Positions 1 through 8,722 of a stretch of 64,000 nucleotides of DNA are shown here, piece by piece. A program made the position numbers and the translations under genes. A model generated the notes under the pieces. That model had not been told where the DNA came from. It did no database searches and was given only the letters and a program-made list of their open reading frames with translations. Position 1 is the stretch's first letter. Each line of letters opens with the position of its first letter. The DNA comes from Novosphingobium flavum (GTDB lineage Bacteria > Pseudomonadota > Alphaproteobacteria > Sphingomonadales > Sphingomonadaceae). Location: positions 1-64,000 of the forward strand of contig NZ_JACLAW010000002.1 in assembly GCF_014230315.1 (NCBI RefSeq). The letters run 5' to 3'.

Positions 1-126
1 GGCGATCTCGTCGAACGGGTTCATGCTCATCTTGACGTTGGCCAGGTCCACCCCCGAACCATCCGCCTTCACCCGCGGCTTCACGTTGTAATCGATCACC
101 CGCTTCACCGGGACCAGGATCTTCAT
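1..126 (-). CDS. etfB: Electron transfer flavoprotein subunit beta, N-terminal part (cut by window edge)
   Basis: Only the first 42 codons lie in the window. They begin [20 protein letters not shown] and continue to NPFDEIA, the highly conserved N-terminus of EtfB. With EtfA this protein forms the FAD/AMP-binding heterodimer that takes electrons from acyl-CoA dehydrogenases and passes them to ETF:ubiquinone oxidoreductase. It lies downstream of, and in the same direction as, gcdH, with only 12 bases between the genes, so co-transcription with a dehydrogenase that needs ETF is likely. The rest of the gene is outside the window. Confidence 0.93.
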   Translation of the reverse strand, partial: MKILVPVKRVIDYNVKPRVKADGSGVDLANVKMSMNPFDEIA

Positions 127-138
127 CGCCACCTCGCT

Positions 139-1314
139 TCAGAATGCCGCTATTCCGGTGATGGCACGGCCCAGGATCAAGGCGTGGACATCGTGGGTAC
201 CTTCATAGGTGTTCACTGTCTCAAGATTGAGCAGGTGGCGGATGACCTGGAATTCGCCGGAAATGCCGTTGCCGCCGTGCATGTCCCGGGCTGCACGCGC
301 AATATCCAGCGCCTTCCCGACATTGTTGCGCTTGATCAGCGAGATCGCCTCGGGGGCGAAGTCGCCGGCGTCAATCAGGTGGCCAACCCGCAGCGCAGCT
401 TGCAGCCCCAGCGCAATCTCCGTCTGCATGTCCGCCAACTTCTTCTGGTAAAGCTGGGTGGCGGCGAGCGGACGGCCGAACTGGCGGCGTTCAAGCCCAT
501 ACTGGCGCGCCGCCGAATAACAGAACTCCGCAGCCCCCATGGCGCCCCACGCTATGCCATAGCGCGCCCGATTAAGGCAGCTGAAGGGTCCCTTGAGCCC
601 TTGGACACCCGGCAACAACGCATCGTCGGGCACGAACACATCGTCCATCATCACCATGCCGGTGATCGATGTGCGCAGCGACAGCTTGTTGCCAATCTTG
701 GCCACCCCCAATCCGGGGGCGCCCTTTTCCACGATGAAGCCCCGGATAGCACCGTCATGTTCCGCACTTTTCGCCCATATGATGAAAAGATCGGCGATCG
801 GCGCATTTGAAATCCACGTCTTGTTGCCCTTCAGGACGTACCCCCCCGGCACCTTCCGCGCGGTAGTCGCCATCCCGCCAGGGTCAGAGCCAGCGTCAGG
901 TTCAGTAAGGCCGAAGCAGCCGATCAGTTCTCCTGCGGCCAGGCGCGGCAGATACTTCTCGCGCTGGTTTTCCGACCCGAAGGCCAGGATCGGGTAGATC
1001 ACCAGGCTCGACTGCACGCTGAGCATCGAGCGATAGCCGGAGTCCACACGCTCGACTTCGCGGGCGACGAGGCCATAGGCCACGTATGACGCTCCCGCAC
1101 CGCCGTATTGTGGAGGAAGCGTTACCCCAAGCAGGCCTTGCGCACCCATTTCCCGGAATATCCCGGGATCAGTGGCTTCACGCTCGAACGCGTCGATCAC
1201 GCCGGGTTGGAGACGCGATTGGGCATAGCCCTTGGCGGCATCCCGGATCATTCGCTCGTCTTCGCCAAGCTGGCTTTCGAGGCCAAGCACGTCATCCCAG
1301 GCAAACAGGCTCAT
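139..1314 (-). CDS. gcdH: Glutaryl-CoA dehydrogenase
   Basis: This 391-residue FAD enzyme oxidises and decarboxylates glutaryl-CoA to crotonyl-CoA. It has the acyl-CoA dehydrogenase fold, with the flavin-contact motif [11 protein letters not shown] and the C-terminal [19 protein letters not shown] that is typical of GcdH. The catalytic base is predicted to be Glu371 in TYEGT. An upstream in-frame ATG at 1347 exists, but the ATG at 1314 is preferred: a GGGGA sequence lies 6 nt before it and the protein then starts MSLFAWDD. It is followed by etfB, its electron acceptor, and preceded by a LysR regulator. Together with the divergent CoA-transferase this matches the known glutarate degradation module. 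Confidence 0.93.
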   Translation of the reverse strand: MSLFAWDDVLGLESQLGEDERMIRDAAKGYAQSRLQPGVIDAFEREATDPGIFREMGAQGLLGVTLPPQYGGAGASYVAYGLVAREVERVDSGYRSMLSVQSSLVIYPILAFGSENQREKYLPRLAAGELIGCFGLTEPDAGSDPGGMATTARKVPGGYVLKGNKTWISNAPIADLFIIWAKSAEHDGAIRGFIVEKGAPGLGVAKIGNKLSLRTSITGMVMMDDVFVPDDALLPGVQGLKGPFSCLNRARYGIAWGAMGAAEFCYSAARQYGLERRQFGRPLAATQLYQKKLADMQTEIALGLQAALRVGHLIDAGDFAPEAISLIKRNNVGKALDIARAARDMHGGNGISGEFQVIRHLLNLETVNTYEGTHDVHALILGRAITGIAAF

Positions 1315-1384
1315 CTGGTTTCCCCAACAAGAATTCGCCCTCGGCAATGGTGACTTTTGTAATTCCGTTAAACAGACGACTTTC

Positions 1385-1412
1385 TATTATTTAATTCCAT
1401 ATAGCAATAATA
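1385..1412. promoter_or_regulatory. Inverted repeat upstream of gcdH, candidate LysR operator
   Basis: TATTATT (1385-1391) and AATAATA (1406-1412) are perfect 7-bp arms separated by 14 bp, in an AT-rich pocket between the LysR gene and gcdH. LysR-type regulators usually bind interrupted dyads of the T-N11-A type 60-90 bases upstream of a target, and this one lies about 70-100 bases upstream of the gcdH start. The 10-mer AATTCCATAT inside the spacer (1393-1402) recurs at 2317-2326, in the promoter region shared by lysR and the CoA-transferase. Assignment to the neighbouring LysR protein is inference. Confidence 0.4.
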
Positions 1413-1428
1413 CGGCTTGGAAATTTCG

Positions 1429-2307
1429 TCATGCCAGCCCGTTCACAACCTCCCGCACTGCCTTGGGCAAGGTCGCACCTTGAAGCATCACCAGTTCGAC
1501 CGACCTATCGAGGTCCGATACCGGCAGGTACGACAAGCCCTCCAGCGAGAGTCGTTGGAGGGAAGCTGGAACGGCTGCCACTCCGCATCCCGCCGCCGCG
1601 AACCCCGCGGTGGTGATGAAATCCGAATTGCGGACAACCTCGGGCATGGCAAAGCCGCCAGTCCGTGCAATATCGCGGATAACATCGATCAGGCCGACCT
1701 CCTCATGGAACTGTGGCACGATGAAACGGGCGCCCGCGAGATCCCCGCACCGCACGCGTCCCCTCCGCGCCAACGCACTGTCAGCGGCCATGGCAACGAC
1801 CACAGGTTCGCTATGGATAACCTTTGCGACCAGCCCACCCGGATAACTCAGCCGCGGACGCACGATCGCCAGGTCGAGCCGGCCATCGCCGACCGCCGCG
1901 ATCTGCTCGGGCGTGCCCATCGCAACAGGATGGATCTCAACCTCCGGCAGAGCAGCGCCGAGAGAGCGGATGATTGAGGGCAATACCCCGGTGAGGATGG
2001 CGGAAAAGACATATCCGATGCGCACCGAACCGGCGATCCCCCGGGATATGGCCTTCCCGCGCGCCTCGGCAGCTATCAGCTCCCCCACCATCTGGCGCGC
2101 CACTTCAAGAAATTGCGCACCTTCCGGAGTAAGTTCCACCGGCCGGCGCTTGTTCCGCAGAAGCAGCCGCATGCCGAGCTTGTCCTCGAGCCGCATCAGC
2201 CGTTTGCTAACAACGGACTGGGTGCAGCCAAGCCGATCAGCCGCCCGAACGAAGTGGCGCTCTTCGGCGACCGTGATGAATGCTTCCAGGCTGTCGGGAT
2301 CAAGCAC
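1429..2307 (-). CDS. LysR-family transcriptional regulator (GcdR-like by context)
   Basis: This protein of 292 residues has the LysR layout: an N-terminal winged helix-turn-helix (LEAFITVAEERHFVRAADRL, about residues 6-60) and a C-terminal periplasmic-binding-protein-like effector domain (about 90-290). The predicted start is GTG. It sits between gcdH, on the same strand, and a divergently transcribed CaiB/BaiF CoA-transferase. That arrangement matches the gcdR-gcdH-gcdG loci known for glutarate catabolism, so the effector is probably glutarate or a glutarate-derived metabolite. Repeats at 1385-1412 and 2317-2326 are plausible binding sites. The effector itself cannot be determined from sequence. 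Confidence 0.85.
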   Translation of the reverse strand: MLDPDSLEAFITVAEERHFVRAADRLGCTQSVVSKRLMRLEDKLGMRLLLRNKRRPVELTPEGAQFLEVARQMVGELIAAEARGKAISRGIAGSVRIGYVFSAILTGVLPSIIRSLGAALPEVEIHPVAMGTPEQIAAVGDGRLDLAIVRPRLSYPGGLVAKVIHSEPVVVAMAADSALARRGRVRCGDLAGARFIVPQFHEEVGLIDVIRDIARTGGFAMPEVVRNSDFITTAGFAAAGCGVAAVPASLQRLSLEGLSYLPVSDLDRSVELVMLQGATLPKAVREVVNGLA

Positions 2308-2409
2308 TCTCGAATAAATTCCATATGACGATCAAAATTGCAAGTTTTGGCGATTTTCAATCAGTAAAAACCGGGTTCAATGCGGTCCTCCACCAAGGAC
2401 ACTTCTCGC

Positions 2410-3633
2410 ATGCCAGCCTACACCGCGGATCGCCGGAATCTGAATGCTCCCCTCGAAGGCCTGCGGGTCCTGGAACTGGCGCGCGTCCTTGCAGGGCCGT
2501 GGGCGGGCCAAATACTTGCCGATCTGGGCGCCGAGGTTGTGAAGGTCGAGGCGCCGGCGGGCGACGATACGCGCAAGTGGGGGCCCCCCTTCGTCCACAA
2601 TCCGGATGGCACGCGCGACGCGGCTTATTTCCACGCGACCAACCGCGGAAAGCGGTCGGTCGTGGCAGACTTCGCATCACCCGAAGGTCAAGCACTGGTG
2701 CGCGGCCTCGCCACCGGGGCCGATGTGGTCATCGAAAACTTCAAAGTCGGCGGTCTTGCCCGTTACGGCCTCGACTATCGCAGCCTCAGCGCCACCAATC
2801 CGCAACTGGTCTATTGCTCGATCACCGGCTTCGGCCAGGATGGGCCATACGCGGCACGGGCCGGCTACGATTTCATCGTTCAGGGCATGAGCGGCATCAT
2901 GGATCTCACCGGCGAACCCGACGGGCCGCCTCAGAAAACCGGCGTCGCCTTTGCCGACATCATGACCGGGCTCTACGCCGTTATCGGCATCCAGGCCGCC
3001 CTGACCGAGCGGGAACGCACCGGCCTTGGCCAGCACGTCGACCTGGCGCTGCTCGATGTCATGGTCGGCACTCTTGCCAATCAAGCGATGAACTATTTCG
3101 TGACCGGCGAGTCCCCGCGGCGGCTCGGCAACAGTAGTCCGAACATTTGCCCCTACGACGTCTTTCCCACGCTGGACGGCCCGTTCATCCTGGCTGTCGG
3201 AAACGATGACCAGTTCGCGCGTTTTTGCCGCGCCGTCGGCATCCCGGCAAACTCCGCCGTCACCACCAACGCCCAGAGGCTTCAGCGGCGCGATGAGGTG
3301 ACTGCCATGATTGCGGCAAGAACCCAAAGCTGGCGACGCGACGACCTTCTGGTGAAACTCGAGGCCGAAGGTATTCCTGCTGGACCGATCAACACGGTGG
3401 CAGAGGCCTTCGCAGATCCGCAAGTCCGCCATCGCGGAATGGCTCTCAGCATTGATCGACCAGATGCTCCCCCAGTGCCCGGCGTCCGCCTGCCAATTCG
3501 CTTCTCGCGCTCTGTGCCGGTGGCCAGTTCAGCCTCGCCAGCGCTGGGGCAGCAAACGGCTGCGGCTTGGGGGCCTTGGCGAGATCAAACCGGCTTGGCA
3601 GGCGGCCAAACGAACTCGAAAGCAGGAGATTGA
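2410..3633 (+). CDS. CaiB/BaiF (family III) CoA-transferase, probable glutarate CoA-transferase
   Basis: A family III CoA-transferase of 407 residues. The signature LEGLRVLELARVLAGPWAGQ is followed by LADLGAEVVKVEAP, and AAYFHATNRGKRSV and the GYDFIVQGMSG segment are also family-typical. These enzymes move CoA between carboxylic acids through a covalent aspartyl intermediate. Next to gcdH and lysR, the expected reaction is activation of glutarate, as in GcdG/SUGCT. The ATG at 2380 is also in frame, but the ATG at 2410 is preferred because AAGGAC lies 9 nt before it. The stop codon is one base before the alanine dehydrogenase start, so the two genes are translationally close. Confidence 0.88.
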   Translation: MPAYTADRRNLNAPLEGLRVLELARVLAGPWAGQILADLGAEVVKVEAPAGDDTRKWGPPFVHNPDGTRDAAYFHATNRGKRSVVADFASPEGQALVRGLATGADVVIENFKVGGLARYGLDYRSLSATNPQLVYCSITGFGQDGPYAARAGYDFIVQGMSGIMDLTGEPDGPPQKTGVAFADIMTGLYAVIGIQAALTERERTGLGQHVDLALLDVMVGTLANQAMNYFVTGESPRRLGNSSPNICPYDVFPTLDGPFILAVGNDDQFARFCRAVGIPANSAVTTNAQRLQRRDEVTAMIAARTQSWRRDDLLVKLEAEGIPAGPINTVAEAFADPQVRHRGMALSIDRPDAPPVPGVRLPIRFSRSVPVASSASPALGQQTAAAWGPWRDQTGLAGGQTNSKAGD

Positions 3634-3634
3634 A

Positions 3635-4744
3635 ATGCGTGTTGGTGTTCCCAAGGAGATCAAGACCCACGAATACCGGGTCGGATTAACTCCCGGCGCG
3701 GTGCGCGAATATACAGCACGCGGACACCTGGTGCTGGTGGAGACCGGTGCCGGCAGCGGGATCGGCGCGAGCGACGAGGATTACCTCGCCGCCGGGGCGA
3801 CGATCGCCGAGACCGCCGCTGAGATTTTCGCCGCGAGCGACATGATCGTGAAGGTCAAGGAACCTCAGCGATCGGAATGGTCGCAGCTGCGCGAGGGCCA
3901 ACTGCTCTTCACCTACCTCCATCTCGCCCCGGATCCCGAGCAGACACGCGGCCTGCTCGAATCCGGCTGCACTGCCGTGGCCTATGAGACGGTTACCGAC
4001 GAGCGCGGCGGCCTGCCGCTGCTCGCTCCGATGAGTGAAGTAGCAGGGCGGCTCTCGATCGAGGCCGCAGGCGCCGCGCTCAAATGCTACAACGGCGGAA
4101 GGGGGCTCCTGCTGGGCGGCGTGCCGGGCGTTCCGGCGGCGCGTGTCATCGTGATCGGCGGCGGTGTAGTTGGCACACACGCCGCGCGCATGGCCGTGGG
4201 TCTTGGCGCGGAGGTGACCCTGATCGACCGCTCGATCCCGCGCCTGCGGGAACTCGACCAGTTGTTCGGCGGGCGGGTACGGACACGCTTTTCCACGCTT
4301 GAGACCATCGAGCAGGAAATAGCCTCGGCAGATGCGGTCATCGGCGCGGTGCTGGTTCCGGGAGCGGCCGCACCCCGACTGGTAACACGTGCCATGCTTT
4401 CCCGGATGAAGCGGGGCGCGGTGCTGGTCGACGTGGCCATCGACCAAGGCGGGTGTTTCGAAACCAGCCGGCCCACCACGCACGACATGCCCACGTTCGA
4501 GGTCGACGGCGTGATCCACTATTGCGTGGCCAACATGCCGGGCGCCGTTCCGCTAACGTCGAGCCATGCGCTGAACAACGCAACCCTGCCGTTCGGACTG
4601 GCCTTGGCCGAAGGAGGGCGCGGGGCGCTGGTGCGCGACCCGCACCTGATGGCTGGGCTTAACATCGATGGCGGGAAAGTGCGCAACCGGCAGGTAGCCG
4701 AAAGCCTCGGCCTGCCTTTCCATCCCACAGCCGCTGCAGCCTGA
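3635..4744 (+). CDS. ald: Alanine dehydrogenase
   Basis: This is a 369-residue NAD-dependent enzyme that interconverts L-alanine and pyruvate plus ammonia. Visible family features are the N-terminus [20 protein letters not shown], the substrate-site lysine in KVKEPQ, the catalytic histidine in TYLHLAPD and a Rossmann motif [15 protein letters not shown]. The start at 3635 follows AGGAG (3624-3628) and lies one base after the CoA-transferase stop. Beside an aminotransferase cluster, its likely role is to recycle the alanine formed when pyruvate serves as amino acceptor, releasing ammonia. That coupling is inferred from the neighbourhood. Confidence 0.93.
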   Translation: MRVGVPKEIKTHEYRVGLTPGAVREYTARGHLVLVETGAGSGIGASDEDYLAAGATIAETAAEIFAASDMIVKVKEPQRSEWSQLREGQLLFTYLHLAPDPEQTRGLLESGCTAVAYETVTDERGGLPLLAPMSEVAGRLSIEAAGAALKCYNGGRGLLLGGVPGVPAARVIVIGGGVVGTHAARMAVGLGAEVTLIDRSIPRLRELDQLFGGRVRTRFSTLETIEQEIASADAVIGAVLVPGAAAPRLVTRAMLSRMKRGAVLVDVAIDQGGCFETSRPTTHDMPTFEVDGVIHYCVANMPGAVPLTSSHALNNATLPFGLALAEGGRGALVRDPHLMAGLNIDGGKVRNRQVAESLGLPFHPTAAAA

Positions 4745-4783
4745 GCCGCCGCGAAAACGCCTGCTTCGACAAGGAACCTGGCC

Positions 4784-6214
4784 GTGAACGATACTTGTGA
4801 CGCCGCCCCTTTCATTGCTGGCGAGTGGCGCGGGGCCAAGGACCGTTTGGCCCAGCCGATCTTCAACCCGGCAACCGGTGCAGAGATCGGGCGCGTAGTC
4901 CATGCGAACGCGGCCGATCTCGACGATGCCCTGGCGGCGACGAACCGCGGATTCCGGGCCTTCCGGGCGATCAGCCCTGACGAACGGGCGCGGATTCTCG
5001 TCAGCGCAGCCGCAAACCTGCGCGCACGGGCCGCCCGGATCGCCCGGACCGTGACGCTGGAACAGGGCAAGCCCCTTGCTGAGGCGCTGGGAGAGGTAAG
5101 CGCTGCGGCGGCCCTGCTAGATTTCCATGCCGGCGAGGCCGTGCGAATCTATGGCCGCGTTCTGATGCGCGCGCCCGGCAGCCGCAGCCTCGTGCTGCAC
5201 CAGCCGGTCGGCCCGGTCGCCGCGTTCTGCGCCTGGAACTTTCCCGTGCTCAACCCCGTACGAAAGCTGGGGCCAGCCCTGGCGGCGGGGTGCTCAATCA
5301 TTCTCAAGCCCAGCGAGGAAACCCCGGCCAGCGCCAGCGAGGTTTTGCGCTGCTTCCTTGATGCAGGCCTGCCCCCTGACACGGCGCAACTCGTATTTGG
5401 CGATCCTGACGCCATTTCCCGCCACCTGCTGGCCTCGCCCGTAACGCGAAAGCTGAGCTTTACCGGCTCGGTATCGGTGGGCAAGCACCTGATGAAGCTC
5501 GCGGCAGAAACGGTGATGAAGATGACCATGGAGCTGGGCGGCCACGCCCCCGTGCTGGTCTTCGAAGATTGCCAGTTGGACCGGACGCTCGACATCCTCG
5601 CAGCGCACAAGTTCCGTAATGCCGGCCAGGTCTGCATCGCCCCCACCCGGTTTTACGTGCAGGAGGATATCTACGACGCCTTCGTCGGTGGCTTTGCCGA
5701 ACGCGCTCGCGCCCTGCCTGTCGGCAACGGCCTCGACGCGGTAAACCGGATGGGGCCAATGGCAAATCCGCGCCGTCCCGAGGTCATTGCGGCGATGGTC
5801 GAAGATGCCCGCAGCGTCGGCGCAAGGCTTGTCGCCGGGGGAACCGCCGGCGATGGATCGGGCTATTTCTTCGCCCCCACTGTGCTGGCAAATGTCCCTC
5901 CTGCGGCGCAGGTCATGAACGAGGAGCCGTTCGGGCCAGTCGCGCTGATCTGCCCGTTCAGCGACGACGACGACGCGATCGCGAAAGCGAACCGGCTGCC
6001 GTTTGGCCTCGCCGCCTATTGCTTCACCGAGAACGGGCGGCGGCAGAACCTGATGGGCGATGCGATCGAAGCTGGCATGGTGCTGATCAACCAGGTCCGT
6101 GCGACCTGGCCCGATGCCCCGTTCGGCGGCCTCAAGGAATCAGGCTTCGGTTCGGAGGACGGCCCGGAGGGTGTGGCAGCTCACCTGAATGCCAAGGCCG
6201 TGCACATCGCTTGA
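4784..6214 (+). CDS. NAD(P)-dependent aldehyde dehydrogenase, succinate/glutarate-semialdehyde type
   Basis: An aldehyde dehydrogenase of 476 residues, closest in character to the succinate-semialdehyde dehydrogenase group (GabD/DavD). It has the cofactor segment AFCAWNFPVLNPVRK, the glycine motif FTGSVSVGK, the catalytic glutamate in MELGGHAP and the catalytic cysteine in NAGQVCIAPTR. The start is a GTG with AAGGA 8 nt upstream. It is third in the run CoA-transferase, alanine dehydrogenase, aldehyde dehydrogenase and converges with an acyl-CoA dehydrogenase gene 24 bases away. It probably oxidises the semialdehyde released by the class III aminotransferase to a dicarboxylate that the CoA-transferase then activates. 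Confidence 0.88.
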   Translation: MNDTCDAAPFIAGEWRGAKDRLAQPIFNPATGAEIGRVVHANAADLDDALAATNRGFRAFRAISPDERARILVSAAANLRARAARIARTVTLEQGKPLAEALGEVSAAAALLDFHAGEAVRIYGRVLMRAPGSRSLVLHQPVGPVAAFCAWNFPVLNPVRKLGPALAAGCSIILKPSEETPASASEVLRCFLDAGLPPDTAQLVFGDPDAISRHLLASPVTRKLSFTGSVSVGKHLMKLAAETVMKMTMELGGHAPVLVFEDCQLDRTLDILAAHKFRNAGQVCIAPTRFYVQEDIYDAFVGGFAERARALPVGNGLDAVNRMGPMANPRRPEVIAAMVEDARSVGARLVAGGTAGDGSGYFFAPTVLANVPPAAQVMNEEPFGPVALICPFSDDDDAIAKANRLPFGLAAYCFTENGRRQNLMGDAIEAGMVLINQVRATWPDAPFGGLKESGFGSEDGPEGVAAHLNAKAVHIA

Positions 6215-6238
6215 TCGAACAATCGATGCAGGCGCGAC

Positions 6239-7393
6239 TCAATCGGCTCGGGCATGACGCCGGATCATTTCCCGGGCAATGATCAACTGCTGGATCTGGC
6301 TCGTTCCCTCATAGATGCGAAACAACCGGACATCGCGGTACAGCCGCTCAATACCGTAATCGGCGATGTAACCCGCACCGCCGAAGATCTGCACGGCCCG
6401 GTCAGCTACCCGGCCAACCATTTCACTGGCCGTATACTTCGCCGCCGCGGCCTCCATGCCGACGGTTGCCCCCTCATCGCGGACACGGGCAGTTTCGAGC
6501 ACGAGCGCGCGGGCCGCCAGCATTTCCGCGGCGGAATCAGCGATCATCGCCTGAATCAGCTGGTGCTCAGCAATTGGCTTGCCGAACTGCCGCCGCGTAG
6601 TGGCGTAGGCGATGGTGTCTGCGATAAGCCGCTCGGCAATGCCCACGCATACCGCGGCGATGTGCAGCCGCCCGCGATCAAGCACCTGCATCGCGATGGC
6701 GAAGCCTTGCCCCTCCTCGCCCAGTCGGTTTTTGGCGGGAACCGGGGTGTCGTCGAACATAACGTCAGCAACATGCGCTCCGCGCTGCCCCATCTTCTTT
6801 TCCGAAGCGCCAACCGACACACCCGGCAGGCCGCGCGGCACGAGAAACGCCGAGACCCCCCGCGGCCCCGGAAGGTCGCCGACCCGCGCCATCACGGTGA
6901 AGAGGTCGGCCTTGTCCGCATTGGTGATGAAGCGCTTGTTACCAGTCAGCCGGTACACGTCTCCCTCGCGGCGCGCCCGGGTCATCACGCTGCCTGAATC
7001 CGAGCCGACTTCCGGTTCGGTGAGTGCAAAACTCGTGATCACCTCGCCTGACGCGATCCCCGGCAACCACCGCGCCTTCTGCTCCGCTGTCCCCGCCAGG
7101 ACCAATCCCTGGCTTCCGATCCCCACATTGGTGCCAAAGGCAGACCGGAAGGCGGGCGTCGTATGGCCAAGTTCCATCGCCACCCGCGCTTCCTCGAGCA
7201 TGGTCAGACCCAGCCCGCCATAATCCTCGCCGATCGACAGCCCGAACAGGCCCATGGCGCGCATGTCGGCAATCACGTCATCGGGTAGGGCATCGTTCGC
7301 TTCAACCACGGCCTCAAGCGGACGCAGGCGTTCATCCACAAAGCGGCGCACTGCGCCCAACAGGGCGTCGAAGGTCTCGGGATCGACCGGCAA
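6239..7393 (-). CDS. Acyl-CoA dehydrogenase
   Basis: A protein of 384 residues with the complete acyl-CoA dehydrogenase fold: N-terminal helical domain, FALTEPEVGSDSG flavin contact, TRRQFGKPIAEHQ, and the C-terminal catalytic glutamate in RIYEGTSQIQ. It forms trans-2-enoyl-CoA and passes electrons to ETF. It is clearly different from the gcdH product at the start of the window. The only upstream start is a TTG at 7393, 4 bases after the aminotransferase stop, suggesting translational coupling. It is the last gene of the minus-strand catabolic run. The acyl substrate is unknown. Confidence 0.88.
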   Translation of the reverse strand: MPVDPETFDALLGAVRRFVDERLRPLEAVVEANDALPDDVIADMRAMGLFGLSIGEDYGGLGLTMLEEARVAMELGHTTPAFRSAFGTNVGIGSQGLVLAGTAEQKARWLPGIASGEVITSFALTEPEVGSDSGSVMTRARREGDVYRLTGNKRFITNADKADLFTVMARVGDLPGPRGVSAFLVPRGLPGVSVGASEKKMGQRGAHVADVMFDDTPVPAKNRLGEEGQGFAIAMQVLDRGRLHIAAVCVGIAERLIADTIAYATTRRQFGKPIAEHQLIQAMIADSAAEMLAARALVLETARVRDEGATVGMEAAAAKYTASEMVGRVADRAVQIFGGAGYIADYGIERLYRDVRLFRIYEGTSQIQQLIIAREMIRRHARAD

Positions 7394-7397
7394 CCGT

Positions 7398-8693
7398 CTA
7401 GTCCGACGAGGCGGCGCGCTCGGCGATCCGCCGCTTCAGGGCCGAGGTCTCTCCTTCACTGAGGCGGGCGTGCGAGCCGCGCAACGCCTCGAACGCCATT
7501 CCGGTCCGCCGCAGCGTCTCATCGACGACCGTCCCATCGTGAGCGTGGGACAGGAACATGTTGTGGAAGGGGTGGAAATAGACCCCATGCTCGATGCACA
7601 GCTGCGCCCAGTTGAACCCGATCACGAAATCCGGATCGTCCCGAAACAGGATCTGCGGCATCTGCGCCGGCCCGGTCTGGGAAAGCGCGAAGCCTTGGTC
7701 CGCTGCCTGCCGGTCGAGCCCATCACGCAGTCGCTGTCCCTGAACGATCATTTTCTCCAGGTAATCCGTTTCGCGGATCTGCCGCAGCGTTGCCAGGGCG
7801 GCAGCCATCGGGACGGCGGAGAACCAGTAGGACCCCGTCACGTAAATGTCGGCCGCGGCCTTGCGCGCCTTGTCATTGCCGAGGACCGCCGAAATCGGGT
7901 GCCCATTGGCAAAGCATTTGCCCCATGCGCTGATGTCAGGCTCAATTCCGGTGTGGGCCCAGCTGCAATCGCGCGCGATCCGAAAACCTGCGCGCACGTC
8001 ATCGACGACCAGCAGCGCGCCCGACGCATCACACAATTCGCGAGCGGTCTGGGCATAGTCCAGGTCCAGATCTTCCTGATCGGCGTAGACATCGTGGCGA
8101 TAAGGCGCCGCGAAGACGGCCGCGACATCGCCGCGGTGCGCCTCAAAGGCGGCGCGCAGGCTTGCGGCGTCGTTGTAGCGATACGTAACGACGTGCGCCC
8201 GGTCCGCCGGGATCACGCCTACTTGTCGCGGCGTGCACCACGGCATCGCACCGTGATAGGCGCCGTCGGCAACCAGCACGGTCGCGTTCCCGGTGTGGGC
8301 ACGCGCGGTCATCAATGCGATCATCGTCGCGTCGCTGCCGTTCTTGCAGAACATCGCCCAGTCGGCGTGCGCGACCATGTCGACGAAGGCCTCGGCAAGT
8401 TCTACCATGAGCGCGCTCGGGCCGGTCATGGTGTCCCCCAGGCGCCGCTGCTCGGCAGCCGCCTGCTCAACCGGTTCGAAGCCATAACCGAACAGATTGG
8501 TTCCGTAGCCGCAGAGGTAGTCGATGTACTCGTTGCCATCGACGTCCCATAGCCGGGCGCCGACCGCGCGGCCGAAGAACTGCGGATACCCGGAAGGCAG
8601 CATCCCGACCGAATGATGACCGTATACGCCGGCCGGAAGCACCTTCGCCGCGCGTTCGACAAGGTTCAGGTCATTGGTTCGTGCCCTGACCAT
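7398..8693 (-). CDS. Class III PLP-dependent aminotransferase
   Basis: A 431-residue protein of aminotransferase class III, the family of omega-amino-acid transaminases and glutamate-1-semialdehyde aminomutase. Features are the N-terminal RAAKVLPAGVYGHHS and DVDGNEYIDYLCGYGTNLFG, the KNGSDATMIALMTARAHTG PLP-phosphate region, VVDDVRAGFR, and the PLP lysine in ISAWGKCFANGHP. The ATG at 8693 is preferred over that at 8711 because AAGGGAA precedes it. Its context (alanine dehydrogenase, semialdehyde dehydrogenase, CoA-transferase, acyl-CoA dehydrogenases) fits conversion of an omega-amino acid to a semialdehyde. A glutamate-1-semialdehyde aminomutase role in haem synthesis is unlikely here. Confidence 0.88.
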   Translation of the reverse strand: MVRARTNDLNLVERAAKVLPAGVYGHHSVGMLPSGYPQFFGRAVGARLWDVDGNEYIDYLCGYGTNLFGYGFEPVEQAAAEQRRLGDTMTGPSALMVELAEAFVDMVAHADWAMFCKNGSDATMIALMTARAHTGNATVLVADGAYHGAMPWCTPRQVGVIPADRAHVVTYRYNDAASLRAAFEAHRGDVAAVFAAPYRHDVYADQEDLDLDYAQTARELCDASGALLVVDDVRAGFRIARDCSWAHTGIEPDISAWGKCFANGHPISAVLGNDKARKAAADIYVTGSYWFSAVPMAAALATLRQIRETDYLEKMIVQGQRLRDGLDRQAADQGFALSQTGPAQMPQILFRDDPDFVIGFNWAQLCIEHGVYFHPFHNMFLSHAHDGTVVDETLRRTGMAFEALRGSHARLSEGETSALKRRIAERAASSD

Positions 8694-8722
8694 TTGGCTT
8701 TTCCCTTCCATTATAACTACAT

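Noticed and set aside
7398..8693. Calling the class III aminotransferase HemL (glutamate-1-semialdehyde aminomutase)
   Set aside because: Alphaproteobacteria normally make 5-aminolevulinate by the HemA C4 route, and the gene sits in a catabolic run.
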